Below, one piece after another: positions 25,626 through 33,768 of a stretch of DNA of 64,000 nucleotides; the first letter of the stretch is position 1; each line of letters begins with the position of its first letter. This DNA is from Prolixibacter bellariivorans ATCC BAA-1284. GTDB taxonomy: Bacteria > Bacteroidota > Bacteroidia > Bacteroidales > Prolixibacteraceae. Location: NCBI RefSeq assembly GCF_000621705.1, contig NZ_JHXO01000007.1, forward strand, positions 186,001-250,000, written 5' to 3'. Below the pieces are notes generated by a model, which saw only the letters and a list, made by a program, of their open reading frames with translations, was not told the origin of the DNA and searched no databases. The position numbers and the translations under genes are program-made.

Positions 25626-26480
25626 TTATACAAAACTTGCGTTATTCAAATACGTAAAGCTGGTATTCAAATCTTCCCAGATATCGCCTTTACAACGATC
25701 TTCTTCCACGAAGAAATGTTTCATTCCTGCTTTTTCGCGTGCATCAAATATCGGTTTAAAATCAATTGTTCCGGTACCTACAGCTGCAAAAAATTGTTCC
25801 GGAGTGTTATCCATGTCTTTCACATGCCAGAGTTCGAAACGACCAGGGAATTTATTGAAATACTCAACCGGGGTATGTCCGCCCTTGGTAATCCAATACA
25901 AATCCAACTCGCTTTTTACCAATTTCGGGTCGGTATTGCCTAGTAACACATCCATAGGAATTTGTCCTTCCATGGGTTCGAACTCGAAATTATGGTTGTG
26001 ATAGGCAAACTGAAGGCCATGCTTTTGAGCAATCTGGCCTAAGGTATTCAGTTTGTCCGCAGTATTCTTGTAACCGTCGAGGTTTTCGCGGAACTGGCCC
26101 GGCAGATAAGGGTAAACAATGTACTTGCAACCAGCTTCGGCGTGAGCTGCACAAACGTCATCAGCAACATCCGGTTCAAATACCGTATGGCTCGACATGA
26201 ACTTCATGCCCATGTCGTTGAGCATCTTGGTAAATTCCTTCGGTTCTTTTCCGTAAAAACGACCATTACCAAAACCGGCGGCTTCAACCGAATTGTATCC
26301 TAGTTCAGCAACTTTTTTTAGTGTGCCTTCCAGATCTTCATTTAGCTGATCGCGTACAGTGTAAATCTGCAGGCCAATTTCTTTTTGTTTTTTACCACAG
26401 GAAGAAAGGACTGTGGGAGCTACCATTGCAGCGGTTGTGAGCATAGCTGATTTTTTAAGAAAATCGCGTCTTGTTCCCAT
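25626..26480 (-). CDS. Sugar phosphate isomerase/epimerase-like TIM-barrel lipoprotein
   Basis: The 284-aa protein has a twin-arginine start (MGTRRDFLKKSAML) ending in a lipobox (LSSC, Cys28), so it should be exported folded and lipid-anchored. The mature part is a xylose-isomerase-like barrel (IGLQIYTVRDQLNEDLEGTL; GYNSVEAAGFGNG; YHNHNFEFEPM; SELDLYWITKGG; FFVEEDRCKG) with metal ligands in the usual Glu/Asp/His positions. Tat export would fit a metal cofactor loaded in the cytoplasm. It is the last gene of the DoxX-Gfo-epimerase group, 35 nt after the oxidoreductase. Related enzymes act as 3-keto-glycoside lyases or isomerases. Confidence 0.9.
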   Translation of the reverse strand: MGTRRDFLKKSAMLTTAAMVAPTVLSSCGKKQKEIGLQIYTVRDQLNEDLEGTLKKVAELGYNSVEAAGFGNGRFYGKEPKEFTKMLNDMGMKFMSSHTVFEPDVADDVCAAHAEAGCKYIVYPYLPGQFRENLDGYKNTADKLNTLGQIAQKHGLQFAYHNHNFEFEPMEGQIPMDVLLGNTDPKLVKSELDLYWITKGGHTPVEYFNKFPGRFELWHVKDMDNTPEQFFAAVGTGTIDFKPIFDAREKAGMKHFFVEEDRCKGDIWEDLNTSFTYLNNASFV

Positions 26481-26515
26481 TTTTATCGGTTTATAGTGTT
26501 AGTTAGAATGTAAAT

Positions 26516-28108
26516 TTACACGATGATTTTTTCATTTTCAGCATCCCAGAACACTTTTTTGTTATGCTTATACGAAAGTGTTCCCATGTGTGCTGTAATG
26601 GCTTCTTCGAAACCCTGATCAATATTACAACTGGGCTCTCTCCCGTCACGGATGCAGTCGACCCACTCTTTCATGTGCAGATGCGTTGTATCAACGCGTT
26701 TGCCACCCCTGTAAGTGTATAGCAGACCTCGTCCGGCAAAATACTTTTCGGTAGCTGAAGTAACGGCATCTGCATTTTTCCTGCCGGGAATATAAGAATA
26801 AATAGGCAGTTCCGGATCGATAATACCTTTCTTGATCTTGTCAGCGTATTTCGTCGATTCTACGTCGGCATTGATGGTAAGGGTTTGTCCGAGCTCCATC
26901 CAGGCATCGTGTCCCATTACTACTTTCCCGCGTTGATGTTGGCTGGAAAGGGTGGCGCTGTATACCAGTGATAAATCTTGTTTCGGGAATTCAAACACTG
27001 TATGCAACACATCCGGTACCGTCCGTCCGTCTTTGTAGAAATAGACGCCTCCCGTTGACATCGCTGAATCCGGAATACCAACATTCATAATTTGGTTGAT
27101 GGCATCATACTCGTGTGTCAGCAAGTCGCCTGATAAACCAGTGCTGTAATCCCACCAGCAACGCCAGCGGAAAAAGCGCTCGAGACTGAATTCATGCCAG
27201 GGTGCTGGCCCTATAAATTGTTCCCAGTCGATGGTTCCAGGATTGGCGTCTTTATGTATTGGATATACCCAAGCACCATTTGGTGTATTCCGGTTTGTGG
27301 TTACCTCTACCAGGTTAATTGGCCCCAGCACACCTTTTTCGATGGCTTCTTTGGCTTTCTGGTAACTGTCAGTCTGACGTCCCTGATGTCCCAACTGGAA
27401 GGTTATTCCACTCTCTTTTACTGCTTTTCGGACCTCATAGGTTTCTTCAACGGTCCATGTCATGGGTTTTTCGCAATAAACATGCTTGCTATTTTTCGCT
27501 GCTTCAATGGTCATTGGGCCATGCCAGTGATCGGGCGCAGCAATAACAATGGCATCTATATCGGGTGACGCACAAAGCTCTTTGTAATTCTTAAAGATTT
27601 TGGGCATTGGCCCCATGGTTCCACCGGTTCCTTCACGATTGACATTGGCACCGGCCTCGGCACACATTTTTTCGTAAGTGTTGAAGATATCGCAAACAGC
27701 AGTAATCTGAATTCCGAGGTTTTCCTGTTGAAGAAACTCTTCGTACCGTTTATCGTCCTTATTACTCATGGCGCCTTCTTTCCACTCGTCCACCATGGTG
27801 GGATGAGCAAAGCCCAACGCTTTCGCGAGCATTTTTCCACGGATACCGTATCCGATCAATCCAACGCGAAGCGGTTTTCCGCTAAGGTCCGAAGGGGGAG
27901 TGGCGGCCGGCTCTTCATAACTCATACCAACTTCATCGGTAATTGAATTACTCAGCAGGCGATCGTATTGTTTCTTTTTGTAAACACCGTAGGCAAAGGC
28001 ACCCAACACCGGAACTGTTGCCAGACTTTTAATCACGTCGCGGCGGCCTACATTCTTTTTATTCTCGGTCTGTTCTGTATGTTCCTGATTTTGCTTATTA
28101 TCACTCAT
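26516..28108 (-). CDS. Gfo/Idh/MocA family oxidoreductase with N-terminal export/anchor segment
   Basis: The 530-aa protein has an N-terminal extension with a twin-arginine type motif and hydrophobic stretch (GRRDVIKSLATVPVLGAFAY) before the Rossmann fold (PLRVGLIGYGIRGKML). The conserved EKP motif (HVYCEKPMTWTVEETYEV) and the active-site segment (QLGHQGRQTDSY) are present, then the C-terminal beta domain. Family members oxidise or reduce sugars with NAD(P). In exported members the cofactor is tightly bound, because no free NAD exists in the periplasm. The start overlaps no gene; 27 nt separate it from the DoxX gene upstream. With the epimerase it probably forms a sugar oxidation pathway. Confidence 0.92.
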   Translation of the reverse strand: MSDNKQNQEHTEQTENKKNVGRRDVIKSLATVPVLGAFAYGVYKKKQYDRLLSNSITDEVGMSYEEPAATPPSDLSGKPLRVGLIGYGIRGKMLAKALGFAHPTMVDEWKEGAMSNKDDKRYEEFLQQENLGIQITAVCDIFNTYEKMCAEAGANVNREGTGGTMGPMPKIFKNYKELCASPDIDAIVIAAPDHWHGPMTIEAAKNSKHVYCEKPMTWTVEETYEVRKAVKESGITFQLGHQGRQTDSYQKAKEAIEKGVLGPINLVEVTTNRNTPNGAWVYPIHKDANPGTIDWEQFIGPAPWHEFSLERFFRWRCWWDYSTGLSGDLLTHEYDAINQIMNVGIPDSAMSTGGVYFYKDGRTVPDVLHTVFEFPKQDLSLVYSATLSSQHQRGKVVMGHDAWMELGQTLTINADVESTKYADKIKKGIIDPELPIYSYIPGRKNADAVTSATEKYFAGRGLLYTYRGGKRVDTTHLHMKEWVDCIRDGREPSCNIDQGFEEAITAHMGTLSYKHNKKVFWDAENEKIIV

Positions 28109-28135
28109 TTCTCGTTCCTCTCAAATAATTAAATT

Positions 28136-28618
28136 TCACTTTGTTTTAACCAGCAACCGATCGAATCCAATAATTTTCCCGGTAGGAAAAAGGGATAATA
28201 CCCACATGGCAAAAAATTCGATGACCACCTTATCAATGAAAAGGTAACTTCCTTCGGAAGGAAGGGCATACGTTAATCCAATGAAAGGTGGATGAGAGAA
28301 ATAATACATGGCCAGCAACAACATGCCTCCGTAAATGGCCCAATGGGTAAACAGGCCCATTATCAATGCTACGCCGATGAGGACAAGTCCCCATTCGTTT
28401 AAAGCGTCGATAACCGGAAGTAATTTGGGGGAAGCCGCCAGTGAATGATAAAATCCGGAAAAAAATCCTTTTGAATCCATTAAATAGCCAACCGAAGTCC
28501 AGTTGGGATTCAAAAGCTTGGTAATACCTTCATAGAGAAAATGCCAGCCGATCACCACACGAAGTATGAGCAATGCTGCAAGCTGGGCATTGGAAAGTTT
28601 TTGGTTAGGATTTAACAT
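28136..28618 (-). CDS. DoxX family membrane protein
   Basis: From the ATG at 28618 the protein is 160 aa; an ATG at 28657 would add 13 residues without better features. It has four TM helices (LAALLILRVVIGWHFLYEGI; GLVLIGVALIMGLFTHWAIY; GGMLLLAMYYFSHPP; VIEFFAMWVLSLFP) and the DoxX/TQO opening LRxxxGxxFLxxGxxKL. DoxX is the membrane subunit of thiosulfate:quinone oxidoreductase in Acidianus, and the wider family passes electrons to quinones. It heads the operon with the oxidoreductase and epimerase, so a link from the exported sugar dehydrogenase to the quinone pool is a reasonable inference. Confidence 0.88.
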   Translation of the reverse strand: MLNPNQKLSNAQLAALLILRVVIGWHFLYEGITKLLNPNWTSVGYLMDSKGFFSGFYHSLAASPKLLPVIDALNEWGLVLIGVALIMGLFTHWAIYGGMLLLAMYYFSHPPFIGLTYALPSEGSYLFIDKVVIEFFAMWVLSLFPTGKIIGFDRLLVKTK

Positions 28619-28817
28619 GATGCGTTTAGTATTGATTAGGCTTAAATAGAGATACAAATCTGCCGAAAATTAATAAAAGGAAGGAGATTGTGAAAAAACG
28701 TTAAATAGCTTTTTGTGTTTATTACAATTATTTAACTTATGCAAGCAGGTAGATATGACAATGGCATCCGGCATGAGATGCCATCAGTATTTTCAAGTGA
28801 TATGTGGATATCGATTG

Positions 28818-29366
28818 CTACTCGACCAGCATCGCTTCGGCCAGTTTTTCTGCCACCTTTTTGTCTTCCAGGTATTCGACAATTTTTAATGCGAATTTAA
28901 TGGCAACGCCGGCGCCTCTTCCCATGATAATATTTTCACATTGCAGCGTCGGTTCTTTCAGGATGGTTGCACCCTTCAGGTATTTTTCAAATCCGGGGTA
29001 GCAGACAGCTTTCTTGCCTTCAAGAAGTCCTAATTCCCCAAAAACAAGCGGTGCAGCGCAAATAGCGCCCAAGGGTTTGTCTTCGGCAGCAAAAGCTTTA
29101 ATCTGTTTTTTTAAACCTTCGTGCTCGTTTAAATGGCGTGCACCCGGCATACCTCCGGGCAGAACAATCATTTCAATATCATCGTAATTGACTTCTTCGA
29201 ATAGTTTGTCTGCAACAACCGGGATGCTGTGACTACCCTTTACCTCTTTCTTTCCTGTAAGGGAAACAGTTGAAACATCGAAACGGGCACGCCTGAGAAC
29301 ATCAATAATGCTGATGGCTTCAATCTCTTCAAATCCCTCGGCAAGGTGTACTGCAATGTTGGTCAT
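28818..29366 (-). CDS. DJ-1/PfpI family protein
   Basis: The 182-aa cytoplasmic protein shows the DJ-1 signature: AEGFEEIEAISIIDVLRRA with the conserved Glu16, LPGGMPGARHL, and the nucleophile Cys103 in LGAICAAPLVFGELGLL. The segment GVAIKFALKIVEYLEDKK closes the family domain. This is the DJ-1/YajL branch, linked to protection from methylglyoxal and oxidative stress and to chaperone or deglycase activity; the exact reaction is debated. It is monocistronic. Confidence 0.92.
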   Translation of the reverse strand: MTNIAVHLAEGFEEIEAISIIDVLRRARFDVSTVSLTGKKEVKGSHSIPVVADKLFEEVNYDDIEMIVLPGGMPGARHLNEHEGLKKQIKAFAAEDKPLGAICAAPLVFGELGLLEGKKAVCYPGFEKYLKGATILKEPTLQCENIIMGRGAGVAIKFALKIVEYLEDKKVAEKLAEAMLVE

Positions 29367-29416
29367 ATCGTGTATTTTTTTTGATGACTAAAGTTAATCA
29401 TTAGCTGGCTTGAACA

Positions 29417-29450
29417 CAAAAAGCCCGGTGAAACAATTGTTAACCGGGCC
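29417..29450 (-). terminator. Terminator of the ECF sigma factor gene
   Basis: On the minus strand GCCCGGT / ACCGGGC is a perfect stem of 7 bp (plus A-T extensions) followed by TTTTTG. It sits 35 nt after the sigma factor stop codon. Confidence 0.8.
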
Positions 29451-29484
29451 TTGAAGAAAAATTGAAGACTTATTTTTCAGCTAT

Positions 29485-29991
29485 TTAAACTGCATAATCT
29501 TTTAACCACTTACTGAGCTTTTTACGGGTAAAGAAAATGCGGCTTTTAACTGTACCTAACGGTAAGTCAAGCTTTTCAGCGATTTCTTTGTATTTGTACC
29601 CGCTCAGAAACATCTGGAAAGGCTCTCTGAATTCTTTCTCAAGCATGTCAATTTTCTTGTAAATCTCTTTCTCCGCATGAATAGAATCGGGAGCCGGATA
29701 ATGAACATCCTTGGAAAGGGTGAGATGGAAATTGTTATTGGCTGAATCAAAGGTTTTTTTCGCCTTTACGTTGCGCCTGTAGTCATTAATGAAGGTATTC
29801 TTCATAATGGTATAAATCCAGGCCTTGAAATTGGTGTTTGTCCGGAATTTATCGCGGTAGGTGAGTGCTTTCAGGTAGGTTTCCTGAAGCAAATCCTGCG
29901 CTTTTTCCGGGTCACTTGTTAAACTTAGGGCAAAATGATACAACCGGTCTTCCAGACTGATTAAGGTGTTTTGAAATTGAATCTGTGTCAT
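29485..29991 (-). CDS. ECF sigma factor, 168 aa
   Basis: Region 2 (RLYHFALSLTSDPEKAQDLL; AWIYTIMKNTFINDYRR) and region 4 (YKYKEIAEKLDLPLGTVKSR) are intact; regions 1 and 3 are missing, as in ECF factors. It belongs to a group with short region 2-4 linker that is common in Bacteroidota. No anti-sigma gene is adjacent, so partner and regulon are unknown. A -7-like box is 55 nt upstream. Confidence 0.9.
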   Translation of the reverse strand: MTQIQFQNTLISLEDRLYHFALSLTSDPEKAQDLLQETYLKALTYRDKFRTNTNFKAWIYTIMKNTFINDYRRNVKAKKTFDSANNNFHLTLSKDVHYPAPDSIHAEKEIYKKIDMLEKEFREPFQMFLSGYKYKEIAEKLDLPLGTVKSRIFFTRKKLSKWLKDYAV

Positions 29992-30045
29992 GGTTTTTGA
30001 TGATTAAAGTTCGCGTTGATTGACTAAAATGCGTGTTTGGTTGAT

Positions 30046-30053
30046 CAAATGTA
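30046..30053 (-). promoter_or_regulatory. Putative -7 promoter element of the sigma factor gene
   Basis: The minus strand reads TACATTTG, a perfect TAnnTTTG, 54 nt upstream of the ATG at 29991. No TTTG at the -33 position, so it may need an activator or be a chance match. Confidence 0.4.
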
Positions 30054-30434
30054 CTATCAAAATTATCCTAAGTTTTTTGTTTTAGCAAACGATCGGAGGG
30101 GATTCTTTTCATTAAATTGAACTTATTCTAAATAAGGCATGACATAAATCACTGATACACTATTTTATAAAAAAAAGTTTAAAGATTGATTCTAAATTAC
30201 GCACAAAATGAAACATTTTTATACACTTTGCGGTAGGCGGGCTTCCTTTTAGTATAAAACAACATGAATAGTCATTCTATTTCACAGTATTACTGTAGGT
30301 TAAGTGTTTTTCGAAATTGTTTAATAAAGTTTCGCCCGGAATGTATTTACTGATTGAATTTTCTTTTAATGAAAAGAAATGAAATTTATGATAATCAATA
30401 CAAAGTCTTTTTGCGATTCAAGGTAGGAGGGAAA
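30054..30434. other. Gene-free AT-rich stretch
   Basis: About 380 nt between the sigma factor promoter region and the tRNA terminator. I see no credible reading frame, tRNA, repeat or strong hairpin here, only AT-rich sequence. Confidence 0.6.
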
Positions 30435-30468
30435 CAAAAAAAGCCTCCCAATAATAGGAGGCTTTTTT
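30435..30468 (-). terminator. Terminator of the first tRNA-Lys gene
   Basis: GCCTCC-TATTATTG-GGAGGC, read on the minus strand, is followed by seven Ts, starting ~12 nt after the tRNA 3' end. Confidence 0.85.
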
Positions 30469-30474
30469 GAAAAG

Positions 30475-30547
30475 TGACTGAGCTGGGGCTCGAACCCAGG
30501 ACCCACGCCTTAAAAGGGCGTTGCTCTACCAGCTGAGCTACTCAGTC
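30475..30547 (-). tRNA. tRNA-Lys (UUU), copy 1
   Basis: A 73-nt cloverleaf on the minus strand. The acceptor GACTGAG pairs with CTCAGTC, with discriminator A. The D arm is AGCTCAGCTGGTAGAGC, the anticodon arm ACGCC-CTTTTAA-GGCGT with anticodon TTT, and the T arm CTGGGTTCGAGCCCCAG. CCA is not encoded. Recognised by the anticodon and the acceptor; tRNA-Lys is the only fit. Confidence 0.98.
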
Positions 30548-30580
30548 ATCCTTTAGATGCCTTTGTTTTTCAAAGGCGGT

Positions 30581-30612
30581 GCAAATATATTTTCTTTTCG
30601 TTGAAATGCAAA
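30581..30612 (-). promoter_or_regulatory. Bacteroidota promoter of tRNA-Lys copy 1
   Basis: Minus strand: -33 TTTG (30612-30609), exactly 19 nt, then -7 TATATTTG (30589-30582, followed by C). The start site should fall near 30574, giving a ~27-nt leader that holds a small hairpin (GCCTTTG-AAAAA-CAAAGGC) before the mature 5' end. Confidence 0.85.
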
Positions 30613-30698
30613 ACTGAATGTATTTTTTAATCGTAATGGCTGAAATATTTTTCGTTTTCTGCCATAATTTCAATGAAAAAAAGAACGTTGAAAAAAAG

Positions 30699-30771
30699 TG
30701 ACTGAGCTGGGGCTCGAACCCAGGACCCACGCCTTAAAAGGGCGTTGCTCTACCAACTGAGCTACTCAGTC
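30699..30771 (-). tRNA. tRNA-Lys (UUU), copy 2
   Basis: Same 73-nt structure and anticodon TTT as the first copy, with one base change in the D loop/stem (CTCAGTTGGTAGAG in place of CTCAGCTGGTAGAG). It lies 151 nt from copy 1 on the same strand and has its own promoter, so it is not processed from a shared transcript by necessity. No CCA encoded. Confidence 0.98.
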
Positions 30772-30805
30772 ATCCTTTGTTGTACCCTTGTTTTTCAAAG
30801 GCGAT

Positions 30806-30837
30806 GCAAATGTAGAATCTTTTGTTAGAAAATCAAA
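30806..30837 (-). promoter_or_regulatory. Bacteroidota promoter of tRNA-Lys copy 2
   Basis: Minus strand: -33 TTTG (30837-30834), exactly 19 nt, -7 TACATTTG (30814-30807, followed by C). Geometry and downstream leader are as in copy 1. Confidence 0.85.
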
Positions 30838-31118
30838 AGATGAATTCTGAATCCCGCTAAAACAATGGCCTTCGTATGGGGCAACTACTTTTTTTTCAGA
30901 AGTTCAGAACGGGTGATTTTTTTTGAAAATATTTTTTTTGACTTTCCTCATAACTGTATTAACTGACATTGTTTTTAAATATGACCAGCTGTTGTTATCG
31001 TTCGACGGCTTAATCTGGCTGGATGATATCACAGACAAGTGAGGTGAATCCTGCTTGCTTCCTTTTCTCTTTCGAGAGGAACTATTAACTTGATCAGTCG
31101 ATCACTAAACCAGTAGCT
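30838..31118. other. Gene-free stretch between tRNA-Lys copy 2 and the small membrane protein gene
   Basis: About 280 nt with poly-T and poly-A runs but no credible gene, repeat or strong hairpin. It must contain the promoter of the plus-strand gene at 31119, but I see no convincing -33/-7 pair. Confidence 0.5.
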
Positions 31119-31319
31119 ATGAGAACAACTGCATTTTGGATATTTGGTATCCTACAGAGTATTACCCTTGGCGTGATTATTTTTTTGCTTTTTCGTTCAT
31201 TGAATATTATTCACGGAACCAATGTGGTGGGAGTAGACACACAATCAGTACTAAGCATACTGTTTCCTTTGTTTTTACTGCTGACCGAATATGTTATTTA
31301 TTCAAAAAAGCGCCGTTGA
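31119..31319 (+). CDS. Small membrane protein, 66 aa, two TM helices
   Basis: The sequence is FWIFGILQSITLGVIIFLLF, a short polar loop (RSLNIIHGTNVVGVDTQS), VLSILFPLFLLLTEYVIY and a basic tail (SKKRR). The two hydrophobic helices and the positive C-terminus are typical of real small inner-membrane proteins. It converges on the LytTR gene with 25 nt between them. Not recognised; function unknown. Confidence 0.65.
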   Translation: MRTTAFWIFGILQSITLGVIIFLLFRSLNIIHGTNVVGVDTQSVLSILFPLFLLLTEYVIYSKKRR

Positions 31320-31344
31320 AGATGAAGGAAAGCAGGAATGATTC

Positions 31345-32061
31345 TTAATAATTCTCAAGCCTCGCTAAAACAGCATTTTTGTAGGTCCGGCTGACAGGAA
31401 CCATTTTTTTTCCGATTTCCACATATTCGTTGGTAAATGATTCGAGTTTGGGGATGGAGACAATATAGGCCCGGTGTGTGCGGAGAAACTCTTTTTGTGG
31501 CAATTTGCCTTCGATACTGGTAATGGTTTCCCGCGTAACAATGGTTTTGTCATCCAAATGAATCTTCACATAGTCGCTCAGACTTTCGACGTAAAGAATG
31601 TCGGAAAAATTCACCTTAATCATTTTTCTGTCGGAGCGAACAAAAATGAAGTCGATTTTTTCCTCCTCTGTTTCTTCTGAAATATCGTGGTTAGTGGAAA
31701 GATTTTCATCGAAATATTTATTGACCGCTTGAAACAGCCGGTCGAAGGAAATGGGCTTGAGCAGATAATCTACCGCCTGCAAATCAAAACCATCGACTGC
31801 ATATTCCCGGTAGGCGGTGGTGAAAATGATTTTGATGTTTCGGTTAATCGATTTGGCAAAAGAAAGGCCGGAAATGTCGGGCATGTTAATGTCAAGAAAA
31901 ACCAGGTCAACTTTTTTCGAGTTGATGATATGAAACGCTTCAATTGCATTTTTGCAACTGGCTTCAATTTGTATGGAGTCGATCTTCTTCAAATGACTTT
32001 CCAGAATTTCGCGAGCGATGGGCTCGTCATCGACGATAATGCAGTGAATGGTTTTCGACAT
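31345..32061 (-). CDS. LytTR family response regulator
   Basis: The 238-aa protein has an N-terminal receiver (HCIIVDDEPIAREILESHL; phospho-acceptor Asp57 in LVFLDINMPDISG; TAYREYAVDGFDLQAVDYLL) and a C-terminal LytTR DNA-binding domain (FIFVRSDRKMIKVNFSDILY; EFLRTHRAYIVSIPKLESF). It starts 2 nt after the stop of the histidine kinase gene, so the pair is translationally coupled. Typical of AlgR/AgrA/LytR-type systems. Confidence 0.95.
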   Translation of the reverse strand: MSKTIHCIIVDDEPIAREILESHLKKIDSIQIEASCKNAIEAFHIINSKKVDLVFLDINMPDISGLSFAKSINRNIKIIFTTAYREYAVDGFDLQAVDYLLKPISFDRLFQAVNKYFDENLSTNHDISEETEEEKIDFIFVRSDRKMIKVNFSDILYVESLSDYVKIHLDDKTIVTRETITSIEGKLPQKEFLRTHRAYIVSIPKLESFTNEYVEIGKKMVPVSRTYKNAVLARLENY

Positions 32062-32063
32062 TT

Positions 32064-33122
32064 TTAGTTCTTTAAATCGGTTATCGTCAGGTCAACAGCG
32101 TACCAGTTTTCTCTTTTTTCAATTTTTAATTCGTGATGATCAGGATAGTTCAATTCCAGTCTTTTTCGGATATTTTCGAGGCCTATACCACCATTCCCGT
32201 CATTTTCATTGTGGTTTCTGGTCGTATTTCGAATGAAGAAATGTAATTGCCCGTTTTTTAGCGTAATATTCATTTCAATTGTCAGAAATCCGTCAATAAT
32301 GCTTCCGTGCTTAAACGCGTTTTCCACAAACGGAATCAACAACATGGGGGCAATCGGAACATTGTCGTCGATTTCTTCTGCATCAATAGAGACTTTCAAT
32401 GTATCCTGAAAACGGATTTTCTCGAGTTCAATGTACTCCTTTACGTGCAGAACTTCTTCGCTCAAACTAACTTTTGGTTTATTGACCTGATAGAGTATAT
32501 AATCCAGAATATTGGACAACTTCAGTATGATTTCGGGCGTTTGTTTCGATTGCTTCAGTGCAAAACCATACAGTGTATTCAAGGTATTGAACAGAAAGTG
32601 GGGATGAATCTGTTTTTTGAGATAATCCAGTTCCTGTTCTTTAAATTGCAATTGCGTTTCCAGAATTTTCTTTTCCAACTCCCGGTTGCGTGACTGAATC
32701 CGGAAGTTATTATTCAGCAAACTGACCGAACTGATAATACCGACTATCAGGTAAACGATAATCAGGATGAATATATAATTTCGGCTCATGAGCGGCATGT
32801 CGGCTATGTGGATGTTTGTGAGAAAGATAAAGCTCCCTATGATTGTCACAATAATCAGGTAGGTCGACATGATGAGCGTATAGACCCCATATAGTGCAAA
32901 AAGCCGGTACTTCTTTGTTAGTAAATATCTTGGTATCAGAAAATAGACCACGAAGTAGGTGACAGCCATAGTGACCGGTAACAGAAAGCTGGCAAACCAG
33001 GTCACATAGGTAATGTTGTCGGTTTTATAACTGAAGAAGTAGACATAGAAAAACCAGACTACCACCCAAAACATGGTATGCAGCAATACCGAACGAAGTT
33101 TTATGGTTGTTCCCTGAAACAT
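32064..33122 (-). CDS. LytS/YehU-type sensor histidine kinase
   Basis: A 352-aa protein with four TM helices in the first ~140 residues (HTMFWVVVWFFYVYFFSY; LLPVTMAVTYFVVYFLIP; VYTLIMSTYLIIVTIIGSFI; IFILIIVYLIVGIISSVSLL), a coiled-coil linker, and the His_kinase domain with His175 in QIHPHFLFNTLNTLYGFAL. A GHKL ATPase follows (VENAFKHG; GGIGLENIRKRL). No periplasmic sensor domain is visible; the signal may be sensed in the membrane. It forms a pair with the LytTR regulator downstream. Confidence 0.95.
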   Translation of the reverse strand: MFQGTTIKLRSVLLHTMFWVVVWFFYVYFFSYKTDNITYVTWFASFLLPVTMAVTYFVVYFLIPRYLLTKKYRLFALYGVYTLIMSTYLIIVTIIGSFIFLTNIHIADMPLMSRNYIFILIIVYLIVGIISSVSLLNNNFRIQSRNRELEKKILETQLQFKEQELDYLKKQIHPHFLFNTLNTLYGFALKQSKQTPEIILKLSNILDYILYQVNKPKVSLSEEVLHVKEYIELEKIRFQDTLKVSIDAEEIDDNVPIAPMLLIPFVENAFKHGSIIDGFLTIEMNITLKNGQLHFFIRNTTRNHNENDGNGGIGLENIRKRLELNYPDHHELKIEKRENWYAVDLTITDLKN

Positions 33123-33298
33123 GACGATAATGATAGGGAATTTAGCTGAATCTGCGGATTTTTATAGACGAAATACCAAATTATATCCCGATTTTGCAGA
33201 AATAAGCCCGAAAAATCGTTTTATCTTGCTTATCTGGTCGAAAACCGGTGTTGACTGTTCGTTGGTCGCAAAAAATATTTTGGAGCAAGAGACCATGG

Positions 33299-33306
33299 TA
33301 CATTTG
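33299..33306 (+). promoter_or_regulatory. Putative -7 promoter element for the ExbB/TolQ-like gene
   Basis: TACATTTG fits TAnnTTTG, 29 nt upstream of the ATG at 33336. A TTTG lies at 33279-33282, 16 nt away, slightly too close for the consensus. Confidence 0.4.
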
Positions 33307-33335
33307 GATTAGTGTTCAACCAAAAAGAAAAAATT

Positions 33336-33704
33336 ATGTCTTCATTTTTCGCAAAACTTATCGAAGGAGGTCCGCTCTTCATGTTCCCCATCTTATTCCT
33401 GTTGATCCTGATTCTGGTGCTTATCGTAAAAGGATTTCTGGAAAAAGGGAATAACCCGAAAACACTTTCTCTAATCGGCTCAATTGGCCTGTTTACCATT
33501 GTCTGGGGATTTCTGGGACAAACGATCGGCTTAATTGAGGCTTTTGGTGTCATTGAGAAGGTCGGTGATATATCGATGTCTCTAATTGCCGGCGGGCTTA
33601 AAGTGTCACTTTTAGCTCCGGTATTTGGACTGATTGTCTTCCTGATTGCCCGGTTGGGAATCATCGTTCTTATTTGGATGGGAAAAGAAACAAACCAGTC
33701 ATAA
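33336..33704 (+). CDS. Small MotA/TolQ/ExbB-like membrane protein, 122 aa
   Basis: I start at the ATG (33336); a GTG eight codons earlier gives no added feature. Three TM helices are visible: GPLFMFPILFLLILILVLIV; SLIGSIGLFTIVWGFLGQTI; LLAPVFGLIVFLIARLGIIV. The segment between helices 2 and 3 (GFLGQTIGLIEAFGVIEKVG, then SLIAGGLKVSLLAPVFGL) has the ExbB/TolQ pattern, in which a polar helix lines a proton path. It is about half the size of ExbB and has no ExbD/TolR partner nearby. It is divergent from the LytS gene. Small solitary family members are common in Bacteroidota; role unknown. Confidence 0.75.
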   Translation: MSSFFAKLIEGGPLFMFPILFLLILILVLIVKGFLEKGNNPKTLSLIGSIGLFTIVWGFLGQTIGLIEAFGVIEKVGDISMSLIAGGLKVSLLAPVFGLIVFLIARLGIIVLIWMGKETNQS

Positions 33705-33735
33705 GGCTCAGGTTAGAAACAGAAACATGAAAACT

Positions 33736-33768
33736 AAGTCTGTCGCATTTCGTTGTGACAGACTTTTT
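33736..33768 (+). terminator. Terminator after the ExbB/TolQ-like gene
   Basis: AAGTCTGTCGC ... GTGACAGACTT, a 9-11 bp stem, is followed by TTTT. Its T run abuts the stop codon of the convergent acetyltransferase at 33768. Confidence 0.8.

Noticed and set aside
30542-30730. 62-codon minus-strand frame between tRNA-Lys copies 1 and 2
   Set aside because: It again starts inside a tRNA with MGPGFEPQLSHF and covers the promoter; not a gene.
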